Of a stretch of 12,379 bases of DNA, positions 1-6,557 are shown one piece after another. Position numbers and translations under genes: made by a program. The notes beneath the pieces were generated by a model. That model was not told the DNA's origin. It did no database searches and saw only the letters and a list, made by a program, of their open reading frames with translations. Within the stretch, counting starts at the first letter, position 1. The number at the start of each line of letters is the position of its first letter. Location of the stretch: NCBI GenBank assembly GCA_050260215.1, contig JBLNBU010000081.1, positions 1 through 12,379 of the forward strand, read 5' to 3'. The DNA is from JBLNBU01 sp050260215. Lineage in GTDB: Bacteria; Pseudomonadota; Alphaproteobacteria; Rhodospirillales; Magnetospirillaceae.

Positions 1-46
1 CCCCGGGCGCCCCCCCGGGCGTGCCCCTGGTGTGCGGGCGCTCACC

Positions 47-92
47 AAAAACGCCGCCTTCCCGGCCGGGGGCCCCTCGCTCCCGCGCGGCG
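47..92 (-). terminator. possible rho-independent terminator after nfuA
   Basis: Read on the minus strand, the arm at 92-87 is complementary to the arm at 57-52 (CGCCGC/GCGGCG). The second arm is followed at once by five T residues (51-47). The sequence between the arms contains further self-complementary GC tracts, including a perfect palindrome at 61-70. It lies about 30 nt beyond the nfuA stop codon. The loop is long and the T run short, and chance GC-rich stems are common in this DNA, so this is tentative. Confidence 0.3.
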
Positions 93-124
93 CCCTCTTC
101 GTTTCTAGCGCTGGGCTTTGGCGG

Positions 125-673
125 TCACTCGACCGCCATCACGCCCTGCACCTCGGGGACGTAGTAGCGCAGCATGTTCTCGATGCCGTGCTTCAGCGTC
201 GCGCTCGAGCTGGGGCAGCCCGAGCAGGCGCCCTGCAGGTGCAGGTAGACGATGCCGTCCTCGAAGCCGCGGAAGATGATGTCGCCGCCGTCCTGGGCGA
301 CCGCCGGGCGGACGCGGGTGTCGAGCAGCTCCTTGATCTGCATGACCACTTCCGAATCGGCCTCGCCCGAACCGGCCGCGTCGGCGCCCTCGGTCAGCAC
401 CGGCTGGCCCGATGCGTAGTGGTCCATGATGCCGGCCAGCAGCTGCGGCTTCAGCACCTGCCAGTCCTCGCCGTCGGCCTTGGTGACGGTGATGAAGTCG
501 CCGCCAAGGAACACGCCGGCGACGCCCTCGATGGCGAACAGGCGGGTCGCCAGCGGCGAGGTCTGCGCCTTGGACGCATCGGGGAAGTCGGCGGTGCCGC
601 GCCCCATGACGTCGCGGCCGGGCAGGAACTTCAAGGTGGCGGGATTGGGGGTCGGTTCGGTCTGGATGAACAT
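125..673 (-). CDS. nfuA: NfuA/NifU-type iron-sulfur cluster carrier protein
   Basis: 182-residue Nfu-type protein that carries a 4Fe-4S cluster and passes it to apo-enzymes in the cytoplasm. The first ~88 residues match the Nfu N-terminal domain (opening FIQTEPTPNPATLKF). Residues ~107-180 are the NifU C-terminal domain, with the cluster-binding CxxC at C150/C153 (GACSGC) and a conserved AQDGGDI stretch before it. The two-domain form and length are usual for alphaproteobacteria and mitochondria. The ATG at 673 is preceded by an AAAGGG-like ribosome site. A 216-nt gap separates it from the usp gene upstream, so it may be transcribed alone. The usp–nfuA neighbourhood is common in alphaproteobacteria. 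Identification is secure; the exact client proteins cannot be read from sequence. Confidence 0.95.
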   Translation of the reverse strand: MFIQTEPTPNPATLKFLPGRDVMGRGTADFPDASKAQTSPLATRLFAIEGVAGVFLGGDFITVTKADGEDWQVLKPQLLAGIMDHYASGQPVLTEGADAAGSGEADSEVVMQIKELLDTRVRPAVAQDGGDIIFRGFEDGIVYLHLQGACSGCPSSSATLKHGIENMLRYYVPEVQGVMAVE

Positions 674-711
674 GAGGGGCCCTTTGCCGGCGAATGAAAG
701 TCCAAAAGAGG

Positions 712-740
712 TAAATGGCCCGCTGCGGGGCTTGAGTCAA
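712..740 (-). promoter_or_regulatory. candidate promoter for nfuA
   Basis: On the minus strand TTGACT (740-735) resembles a -35 element. A 17-nt spacer separates it from a weak -10, CATTTA (717-712). The spacer itself holds a short dyad (CCCGC/GCGGG). The predicted start lies about 30 nt before the nfuA ATG, and the stretch around 701-716 is AT-rich for this window. The -35 is good and the -10 poor, so the call is tentative. Confidence 0.3.
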
Positions 741-760
741 GCTGCGCCCGACAAATGCAG

Positions 761-784
761 AGGCGGCGCCCGGCGCCTGAGGGC
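761..784. repeat. 24-bp GC-rich direct repeat, copy 1
   Basis: This 24-bp unit contains GGCGCC twice, separated by one base (GGCGCCCGGCGCC), and ends in TGAGGGC. It recurs exactly, in the same orientation, at 860-883, 99 bp further on. Both copies lie in the gap between usp and nfuA. The internal dyad makes each copy able to form a hairpin. Confidence 0.8.
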
Positions 785-859
785 CCAACGAGCAAGGCGA
801 AGCCGAAGCGCGGGCGCGTTGAGCGCCCCGAAGCGCCAGCGGAGGAGCCAAGCCGCCGG

Positions 860-883
860 AGGCGGCGCCCGGCGCCTGAGGGC
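860..883. repeat. 24-bp GC-rich direct repeat, copy 2
   Basis: Exact second copy of the unit at 761-784. It overlaps a perfect hairpin (853-867, stem GCCGCC/GGCGGC with a 3-nt loop) that copy 1 lacks. It lies 7 nt past the end of the usp coding sequence. Confidence 0.8.
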
Positions 884-889
884 AAGCAA

Positions 890-1372
890 TTACGTCACCA
901 CGTCGATCTGCTCGTCGCTGAGGCTGCCGGGCACGATGGTCACCGGCACCCTGAGGCGGCCGGCATACTTGCCCGTCAGCGCCGAGACCAGCGGTCCCGG
1001 GCCGGCCGGGCCGGTGTCGGCGCCCAGCACCAGGATGGAAATGGACGGCTCCTCGTCGATCAGGCGCAGCAGTTCGTCGCGGGGCGCGCCTTCGCGCACG
1101 TACAGCACCGGCAGCTGGCCCGAGTTGGCGTTGACCTCGGCCGCCATGCGCTGCAGCAGCTCCTCGGCCTCCTGGCGGGCCTCGGCCTTCATCAGTTGGT
1201 CGATAGTGGCGAAGCCCTGGAACTCGGAGGGCTCGATCACCCGCAGCAGGGCCACACGGCCGCCGCAATGGCGCGCCCGCCGGCAGGCATAGCGCATGGC
1301 CGCCCGCAGCTCTGGCGTCTCGTCCACCACCACCAGGAACACCCGAGGGGGCTGCCGGCCGTCGTCGTCCAT
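890..1372 (-). CDS. universal stress protein (UspA family), single domain
   Basis: 160-residue cytoplasmic Usp-fold protein. It opens with the typical beta strand VFLVVVDETPE (residues 10-21), then ARHCGGRVALLRVIEP (33-48), and ends with the ILVLGADTGPAGPG…RVPVTIVPG block (113-149). That block corresponds to the nucleotide-binding GxxGx9G(S/T) region. The loop is atypical: a fourth residue sits between the first glycines, and the G(S/T) step is replaced by SA. ATP binding is therefore uncertain. An in-frame GTG lies at 1381, but the ATG at 1372 is preferred because GGGAG lies 8 nt before it. The gap to the upstream TIGR02186 gene is 20 nt, which suggests cotranscription with it and DUF2333. 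The specific role is unknown. Confidence 0.88.
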   Translation of the reverse strand: MDDDGRQPPRVFLVVVDETPELRAAMRYACRRARHCGGRVALLRVIEPSEFQGFATIDQLMKAEARQEAEELLQRMAAEVNANSGQLPVLYVREGAPRDELLRLIDEEPSISILVLGADTGPAGPGPLVSALTGKYAGRLRVPVTIVPGSLSDEQIDVVT

Positions 1373-1392
1373 TTCGGGCACTCCCGTCGGAG

Positions 1393-2157
1393 TCAGGCCT
1401 TGCGGAACACCACCGCGGCCAGCCAGCCGGCTGCCGCTGCCAGGGCGACGGCGATGATACCGTAGGCCGCCGCGCGTTGGTGGGCGAAATCGTAGACGTC
1501 GGCACCCAGCCCGATCTTGCTGACCACCAGCGGGGTGGTCTGGGCCGAGACCACCTCGCCCTGCTGGAACAGGTAGACCTCGACCAGATAGGTGCCCACC
1601 GGCACCGTCGCCGGAAAATGCAGGTCGGTGCGGAACAGGCGATGGCCCAGGAAGGCGATGTCCTGCACCCCGTCGCCGTAGAGGCCCTTGCGCTGCATCA
1701 GCCGCACCAGCGCCTGGCGGTACTGGTCGGGCGGCGCGTTGGCGTCGTCACCCTTGACGTGCAGGTCCAGGTAGCCGAGGCCGATCTGGTGGCGGGCCAG
1801 CACCGAAGCCGGCGCCACCAGTTCCAAGGGCCGGGTGGCCGCGACCCGGTAGAAGGATGGTGCCCCCGAGATCTCGGCCGCGCCGGTGTTGATCCAGATG
1901 CCGCCGGTCCGCGACTTGCGCCGGATGGTCTCGTCGTGCGACGGCCCGCGCACCACCACCACCACGTCGCCGCCGCGCCCCGCCGGCATGTCCTCGATGG
2001 CGCCGAACAGCAGCACGTCGGTGCCGGCGAACCCGGTGGTTATGGCAACCAGATGATGGGACAGGTCGGCGACCAGCGGCTCGGCCGCCCGCGCCGGCAG
2101 CCAGGCAAGAAGCGCGAAAAGCAGGAGCGGCAGGATGCGCAAAACGGCCTCCGACAC
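1393..2157 (-). CDS. TIGR02186 / Alph_Pro_TM family membrane protein of unknown function
   Basis: 254 residues from the GTG at 2157. Upstream in-frame codons reach 2247 but would bury the signal peptide and overlap DUF2333. Residues 5-25 form a signal peptide ending PARAA. The mature protein starts EPLVADLSHHLVAITTGFAGTDVLLFGA, typical of the alphaproteobacterial TIGR02186 family (putative transmembrane protein). A beta-rich periplasmic domain follows (to ~225), then one C-terminal membrane helix (~231-251) and a short RKA tail. Expected topology: periplasmic domain anchored at its C-terminus. In other alphaproteobacteria, members often sit near TauE/SafE-type anion exporters (family knowledge, not visible here). 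Its function is unknown. The ribosome site GGGAG is 9 nt before the GTG and lies inside a hairpin (2162-2185). Confidence 0.85.
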   Translation of the reverse strand: MSEAVLRILPLLLFALLAWLPARAAEPLVADLSHHLVAITTGFAGTDVLLFGAIEDMPAGRGGDVVVVVRGPSHDETIRRKSRTGGIWINTGAAEISGAPSFYRVAATRPLELVAPASVLARHQIGLGYLDLHVKGDDANAPPDQYRQALVRLMQRKGLYGDGVQDIAFLGHRLFRTDLHFPATVPVGTYLVEVYLFQQGEVVSAQTTPLVVSKIGLGADVYDFAHQRAAAYGIIAVALAAAAGWLAAVVFRKA

Positions 2158-2161
2158 CCCG

Positions 2162-2185
2162 TCCCTCTCCCGCTGGTGAGGGAGA
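2162..2185 (-). promoter_or_regulatory. hairpin covering the ribosome site of the TIGR02186 gene
   Basis: On the minus-strand transcript TCTCCCTC (2185-2178) can pair with GGGAGAGGGA (2171-2162) in two registers: TCCCTC/GAGGGA with a 10-nt loop, or TCTCCC/GGGAGA with an 8-nt loop. The 3' arm is the purine-rich ribosome site of the downstream GTG (2157). The 5' arm starts 3 nt after the DUF2333 stop codon. A ribosome finishing DUF2333 would cover the 5' arm and free the site, so translational coupling is possible. Confidence 0.4.
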
Positions 2186-2188
2186 AAC

Positions 2189-3181
2189 TCACCCGCGCCG
2201 CAGCGCCTCGGCCATCTGCAGGACGCGCATGCGGGCACGCTCGCCAAGGAAGCCCTGCGAGGCCACGTGGCTGGGCATCAGCGTGGCGTCGGGCGAGCCG
2301 TTGAGCACCACCAGCGGCTCGAGCTGGCCGGCGGCACGGAAGGCCTCGACCATGTCGTTCCACTGGCCGGCCAGCTGGCGCGAGCCCAGCAGCGGCGAGA
2401 TGTCGCGGCCCAGTTCGCGCAGCATCAGGCCATAGGCGTACAGCCGGCCCTTGGCGCCGTAGAAGACGTCGTCGGCCTTGAGGTCGAACAGGGCCCAGTG
2501 GTGGTCGGCCATATGGCGGTCTGCGGCCTCGGCCAGGCTTTCCAGGTCGTGGGCGACCGCGGCCAGCACACCGGCAGCCACTGCGGCGCGCCGGTCGAAG
2601 GTGGCGGTGCCGGCGGCCACGTGCTCGTTGTAGGATTCGAGCGAGCGCACCGCCAGGCGGTACTGCTTCTCGGCCGAGGCGGTGCGCGCCCAGGCGGTGC
2701 GGGGATCGAACTTCCACACCGTGCCGGGATAGCGTAGCAGGCCGGCGGCGCGGGACAGCTCGTTGTCGACCGCGGCCGGGCCGTTCACCTGGCCGGTCTC
2801 GTCGGCCAGGGCGCCGGCGAAGCGGGCGGCGGCGGCGACGATGCCCATCTGGAAATTGGGCATGTTGTCCAGCGCCCAGCCCGGAGTCGGGAACGGGTCG
2901 TTGGCGGTCCAGCCGTTGATCTCGACCTCGCGGTTGACCAGGGCGGCAGCGATGGCGACCGCACGCGACTGCCCCTGGGCCACCGCCGCCGGGGCGAAGT
3001 CGGCGTCGTCGTCGATCTTGTGCTGCAGCAGCATGCCGGTCGGATAGGCCAGCAGCAACCCGACCACCGCCGCCACCGCCACCCACCACAGCGGGAAGGG
3101 CGTGCGCCAGCGCTCCCACGGGGTCTGGTCGGCGGGCGGCGCGGCAAGGGCGGGATCGGGAATGGACGACTGATCGGTCAT
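2189..3181 (-). CDS. DUF2333 family inner-membrane protein
   Basis: 330-residue protein that looks like the DUF2333 family, function unknown. A short cytoplasmic N-terminus (1-29, rich in Pro/Asp/Trp) leads to one membrane helix at ~31-53 (LWWVAVAAVVGLLLAYPTG). The rest is a mostly helical, probably periplasmic domain. Recognisable blocks are EINGWTANDPFPTPGWALDNMPNFQ (87-111), the YPGTVWKFDPRTAW stretch (151-164) and DVFYGAKGRLYAYGLMLRELG (238-258). The ATG at 3181 is chosen because it opens a compact N-terminus before the helix. An in-frame ORF extends to 3313 but would overlap the end of trpS with low-complexity sequence. No strong ribosome site is visible. It lies 64 nt downstream of trpS and 31 nt upstream of the TIGR02186 start. 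Confidence 0.8.
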   Translation of the reverse strand: MTDQSSIPDPALAAPPADQTPWERWRTPFPLWWVAVAAVVGLLLAYPTGMLLQHKIDDDADFAPAAVAQGQSRAVAIAAALVNREVEINGWTANDPFPTPGWALDNMPNFQMGIVAAAARFAGALADETGQVNGPAAVDNELSRAAGLLRYPGTVWKFDPRTAWARTASAEKQYRLAVRSLESYNEHVAAGTATFDRRAAVAAGVLAAVAHDLESLAEAADRHMADHHWALFDLKADDVFYGAKGRLYAYGLMLRELGRDISPLLGSRQLAGQWNDMVEAFRAAGQLEPLVVLNGSPDATLMPSHVASQGFLGERARMRVLQMAEALRRG

Positions 3182-3245
3182 GGCGCGACCATCTGTACGC
3201 CCGCCGGGGCCACCCACGCAAGAGGACGAAGGGGCCGGACCACCC

Positions 3246-4244
3246 TCACGGGCGCAGGAACCCGACGATTTCGTATACCTCCGCCAGGATCGGCCGGGCG
3301 ATGGCGTCGGCACGCTCGGCGCCCTGGCGCAGGATGCCGTCCAGATGACCGGGGTCGCCCATCAGGCGCTTCATCTCGTCGTTGATGGGGCCCAGCACCG
3401 ATACGGCCAGGTCCACCAGCTCCTGCTTGAATTCCGAGAACTGGCGGCCGGCGAACTGGTGCAGCACCTCGGCCTTGTCGCGGTCGGACAAGGCGGCGTA
3501 GATGCCGATCAGGTTCGACGCCTCGGGGCGCTCGTCCAGCGCGCCCATGGTGTCGGGCAGCGGGTGCGGATCGGTGCGCGCCTTGCGGATCTTCAGCGCG
3601 ATGGTGTCGGCGTCGTCGGTCATGTTGATGCGCGAATAGTCCGACTCGTCGGACTTGCTCATCTTCTTGGTGCCGTCGCGCAAGCTCATCACCCGGGTGG
3701 CGGCGCCGAAGATCAGCGGCTCGGGCTGCGGAAAGAACTCGACGCCGTAGTCGCTGTTGAACTTCTGGGCGGTGTCGCGGGCCAGTTCCAGGTGCTGCTT
3801 CTGGTCCTCGCCCACCGGCACGTGGGTGGCCTTGTAGGCCAGGATGTCGGCGCTCATCAGGTTGGGATAGGCGTACAGCCCGACCGAGGCGTTCTCCTTG
3901 TGCTTGCCCGCCTTCTCCTTGAACTGGGTCATGCGGTTCAGCCAGCCGATGCGGGCGACGCAGTTGAAGATCCAGGCCAGCTGGGCGTGGGCGGGCACCG
4001 TGGACTGGTTGAAGATGACCTGCCTCGAGGCGTCGACGCCCGCGGCGATCATGCCGGCGGCCACCTCGCGGGTGTTGCGGATCAGCTCCTTGGGGTCCTG
4101 CCAGACGGTGATGGCGTGCATGTCGACGATGCAGAAGATGCACTCGTACTCGTTCTGCAGCCGCACCCAGTTGCGGATCGCCCCCAGGTAGTTGCCGAGA
4201 TGCAGGTTGCCGGTGGGCTGGACGCCGGAAAAAATGCGCTTCAT
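3246..4244 (-). CDS. trpS: tryptophan--tRNA ligase
   Basis: 332-residue class I aminoacyl-tRNA synthetase charging tRNA-Trp with tryptophan in the cytoplasm. The HIGH-type ATP motif appears as GNLHLGN (12-18) and the KMSKS loop is intact at 194-198 (GTKKMSKSD). The catalytic Rossmann part spans ~1-200 and the helical anticodon-binding part ~200-332, ending EVYEIVGFLRP. Length matches the bacterial family (about 330). The ATG at 4244 has CGGAG 7 nt upstream. It follows murJ by 52 nt, and a good sigma-70-like promoter overlaps the murJ stop, so trpS can probably be expressed independently. A murJ–trpS order is common in alphaproteobacteria. Confidence 0.98.
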   Translation of the reverse strand: MKRIFSGVQPTGNLHLGNYLGAIRNWVRLQNEYECIFCIVDMHAITVWQDPKELIRNTREVAAGMIAAGVDASRQVIFNQSTVPAHAQLAWIFNCVARIGWLNRMTQFKEKAGKHKENASVGLYAYPNLMSADILAYKATHVPVGEDQKQHLELARDTAQKFNSDYGVEFFPQPEPLIFGAATRVMSLRDGTKKMSKSDESDYSRINMTDDADTIALKIRKARTDPHPLPDTMGALDERPEASNLIGIYAALSDRDKAEVLHQFAGRQFSEFKQELVDLAVSVLGPINDEMKRLMGDPGHLDGILRQGAERADAIARPILAEVYEIVGFLRP

Positions 4245-4272
4245 GGCGGAACTCCGAGGGACGAAGGCCCCC

Positions 4273-4300
4273 TGTATAGCGCCTGCGGCGGCGGGGTCAA
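4273..4300 (-). promoter_or_regulatory. candidate sigma-70 promoter for trpS
   Basis: On the minus strand, TTGACC (4300-4295, five of six consensus bases) lies 16 nt from TATACA (4278-4273). The TGA inside TTGACC is the murJ stop codon. A start near 4266 would give a leader of about 22 nt containing the trpS ribosome site. TATA is rare in this very GC-rich sequence, which supports the call. Confidence 0.5.
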
Positions 4301-5853
4301 CTCTTCTGCGACGCAGGCCTGCGCAGCATCTTCTTCACCTCGCTTAAGGTGGCTGCGCCGGTCAGCTGGGCGGCCAGGGCGAAGGCGGCAAGGCCGATGG
4401 CGACCAGGGCCGCCAGCATCAGCACCGCCAGCATCTGCCCCGAAGCCAGCGGCCACAAGACGTGGCGGGCGCCCAGCAGGGCGGCGGCCATCGCCGCGCC
4501 GGCGGCCAGGATGCGCGGTGCCTTGCGCTTCAGGCGAGCGTCCATGGCGAACAGGCCGCGGCGCTTGAGGATCCAGGCCAGGGCGGCCACGTTGAACCAG
4601 GCCGCCACCGCCGTCGACAGCGCCATGCCCACATGGCCGAGCGACCGGACCAGCGCCAGGTTCAGCGCCACGTTCAGCACCATGGTGGCGCCGGCGACGC
4701 GCACCGGCGTGGCGGTGTCCTCGCGGGCGAAGAAGCCGGGCGTCAGCACCTTGACCAGCACATAGGCGGGCAGGCCGCTGGCAAAGGCGACCAGGGCGGC
4801 CGCGGTCGCCTCGGTCTCCACGGGGCCGAAGTGGCCGCGCTCGAACAGCACCCGGATCACCGGGGCGGCAATGGCCATCAGCGCCGCCGCCGCCGGCAGG
4901 GTCAGCAGCAGGGCGAACTCCATGGCGCGGTTCTGGCTGTCCAGCGCCGCCGCGTGGTCGCCGGCCTTCAGCTGGCGCGAAAGGAGCGGCAACAGCGCGG
5001 TGCCGATGGCGATGCCCACCACGCCCAGCGGCAGCTGGTTGACCCGGTCGGCGTAGTTCAGGTAGCTGACCGCGCCGTCGGCCACGGTGGAGGCGATCAT
5101 GGTGTTGATCACCAGGTTGACCTGGTAGACGCCGGCCCCCACCGCGCCGGGGACGATGCGCTTCATCAGCAGCTTGACCTCGGGCGTCAGCCGCGGCCGC
5201 ACAGGCCTGAGCGGCACCTGGGCCTTGCGCACCGAGAACACCAGCCAGCCGAACTGCACCACCCCGGCGGCGAAGGTGCCCCAGGCCATGGCGTGGCCGG
5301 GGGTCTCGGTTAACGGGGCGAGCGCCCACAGTCCCGCCATGGAGGTCAGGTTGAGCAGCACCGGCGTGCCGGCGGCGGCGGCGAAGCGCCCGACCGAATT
5401 GAGCACCCCGGCCTGCAGCGAGGTCAGCGAGATGAACAGCAGGTAGGGAAAGCAGATGCGCGACAGGTCGACCGCCAGGGCCATCTTGCCCGGCACGTCG
5501 CCGAAGCCCGGCGCCAGCCCGACCATGGCCCACGGCATCGCCAGTTCCATCAGTACCACGAACACCGTCAGCGCCACCGCCAGCACGGCGAAGGCGCGCT
5601 CGGCGAAGTCGCTGGCCGCGGCCATGCCGTCGGCGGTCAGCTTGCCGGTGAACAGCGGCACGAACGCGGCGTTGAACGCCCCTTCGGCGAACAGCGAGCG
5701 GAACAGGTTGGGAAAGCGGAAGGCGACGAAGAACGCGTCGGCAACGGTGCCGGCGCCCAGGAAATGGGCGATCATCATCTCGCGCATCAGCCCGGTGATG
5801 CGCGACAGCATGGTGAAGCCGCCGACGGTGGCGATGGCGCGGTGAAGGCTCAT
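4297..5853 (-). CDS. murJ: lipid II flippase MurJ (MviN)
   Basis: 518-residue polytopic inner-membrane protein of the MOP exporter superfamily that flips lipid II for peptidoglycan synthesis. The N-terminus has the family signature TMLSRITGLMREMMIAHFLG (14-33) and ADAFFVAFRFPNLFRSLFAEGAF (38-60). The arginines shown to be essential in E. coli MurJ fall at the same numbers here: R18, R24, R52 and R270 (YADRVNQLPLG). About 14 hydrophobic segments fill the chain, and length is typical. The C-terminus ends basic (KKMLRRPASQKS). The ATG at 5853 lacks a clear ribosome site. It lies 71 nt downstream of the SleB-type gene and shares the strand with two wall-active genes, which suits an envelope cluster. 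Confidence 0.97.
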   Translation of the reverse strand: MSLHRAIATVGGFTMLSRITGLMREMMIAHFLGAGTVADAFFVAFRFPNLFRSLFAEGAFNAAFVPLFTGKLTADGMAAASDFAERAFAVLAVALTVFVVLMELAMPWAMVGLAPGFGDVPGKMALAVDLSRICFPYLLFISLTSLQAGVLNSVGRFAAAAGTPVLLNLTSMAGLWALAPLTETPGHAMAWGTFAAGVVQFGWLVFSVRKAQVPLRPVRPRLTPEVKLLMKRIVPGAVGAGVYQVNLVINTMIASTVADGAVSYLNYADRVNQLPLGVVGIAIGTALLPLLSRQLKAGDHAAALDSQNRAMEFALLLTLPAAAALMAIAAPVIRVLFERGHFGPVETEATAAALVAFASGLPAYVLVKVLTPGFFAREDTATPVRVAGATMVLNVALNLALVRSLGHVGMALSTAVAAWFNVAALAWILKRRGLFAMDARLKRKAPRILAAGAAMAAALLGARHVLWPLASGQMLAVLMLAALVAIGLAAFALAAQLTGAATLSEVKKMLRRPASQKS

Positions 5854-5924
5854 GAGGACGGTTTAGCCGGGCGCGGTTAACGGACGCTTTCAGCAGGCAA
5901 CCAGACCGGCCGCCGGCCGTCAAG

Positions 5925-6500
5925 CTACTGCCGCGCCATCCTTGCCCGCGCCTCGCCCACCGAGAAGAAGATGTGGTCGCCGATGCGCACCCGGTTGGCG
6001 TATTTGCCCACAGCCCAGCCAGGGCGCTCGTTGACGTGGTGGAAGTACAGCGCGCCCTCGGTGGGATCGACGCCGCCGGCCAGGGCACGCAGCGCCACCA
6101 GCCGGGCCTCGGTCCAGTCGGGGCCCGCCGACGGCCGGTGGGCGCGCCCGTCGCAGGTCCAGCCGAACTGGCAGCCGGCGTTGACCTTCTGGCGCACCAC
6201 CCCGCAGATGGTGTCGGGAAAGCCGGGCGAGGCGACCCGGTTCAAGGTGACGAAGGCCACTGCCGCCTGGCCGTCGAGCGGCTGGCCGCGGGATTCGAAA
6301 TAGACATTGAGCGCCAGGCACTCGAACTCGGCGGCCGAGACCTTGAGCGGCGGGCGCAGCTGCGGTTCGGGCGGGCGGGCGGCCGCCAGGGCGGCGAGCG
6401 CATCTGCAGCCTGCGGCTCGGGGGGCGGTGCCCAGGCGATCCGGGGAAGTCCGGCCGCCAACAACACCGCCATGGCGATGGAGATCGTCCTGCCGTTCAT
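5925..6500 (-). CDS. SleB-type cell wall hydrolase
   Basis: 191 residues from the ATG at 6500. An in-frame extension to 6539 is possible but would bury the signal peptide. Residues 1-24 are a signal peptide ending RIAWA, so the protein is exported. A Pro/Ala-rich linker (25-52) leads to a Hydrolase_2 (SleB/CwlJ) domain at ~56-182. The catalytic-type glutamate is E69 in LNVYFESRGQP, and AVAFVTLNRV (80-89), CQFGWTCDG (110-118) and ALYFHHVNERPGWA (150-163) are further family blocks. SleB-like enzymes are lytic transglycosylases or amidases acting on peptidoglycan; in Gram-negatives the role is usually wall remodelling, not spore germination. It sits between the extensin-like lipoprotein and murJ. 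Confidence 0.9.
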   Translation of the reverse strand: MNGRTISIAMAVLLAAGLPRIAWAPPPEPQAADALAALAAARPPEPQLRPPLKVSAAEFECLALNVYFESRGQPLDGQAAVAFVTLNRVASPGFPDTICGVVRQKVNAGCQFGWTCDGRAHRPSAGPDWTEARLVALRALAGGVDPTEGALYFHHVNERPGWAVGKYANRVRIGDHIFFSVGEARARMARQ

Positions 6501-6557
6501 GAGGCAGGATACTAGGGAGGCCGAAGCCCCCGCCGCCACCGGACGGAGGGCGGCTGC

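Larger units (their letters stand above)
761..883. repeat. composite intergenic repeat element (REP/BIME-like)
   Basis: A 123-bp block bounded by the two 24-bp direct repeats. Between them lie several short inverted repeats: GGC-GAA-GCC (796-804), GGGCGC-GTTGA-GCGCCC (812-828) and GCCGCC-GGA-GGCGGC (853-867). CGAAGCG also occurs twice (804-810 and 829-835). It begins 7 nt beyond the usp stop codon. The architecture, hairpin modules flanked by identical ends inside a gap between genes, resembles REP/BIME-type dispersed elements. Whether further copies exist in the genome cannot be seen here. It could act as a 3'-end stabiliser or terminator of the usp transcript. Confidence 0.55.

Noticed and set aside
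1..124. Left-edge sequence as an RNA gene or a gene end
   Set aside because: No tRNA-like cloverleaf or coding pattern is visible; it is GC-rich with only a possible terminator.
105..1505. 466-codon minus-strand frame spanning nfuA, the repeat element and usp
   Set aside because: A shadow frame kept open by high GC. The repeated APGAAS peptides in it come from the 24-bp DNA repeats, not from a protein.
3182..3313. Longer DUF2333 start at 3313
   Set aside because: It would overlap the end of trpS by about 70 nt and add a low-complexity, non-family N-terminus.
5311..5315. TTAA near 5311 and again near 5878 as further CtrA sites
   Set aside because: Each has only one half-site without a second TTAA at 7-nt spacing.
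5901..5923. GC-rich repeats after the sleB stop with a TTGACG as a murJ promoter
   Set aside because: There is a -35-like hexamer but no acceptable -10 at 16-18 nt, and GGCC repeats are expected by chance in this DNA.
4241..6088. 615-codon minus-strand frame overlapping murJ
   Set aside because: Arg/Ala/Gly-rich translation without domains, in a shifted frame of the well-supported murJ gene.
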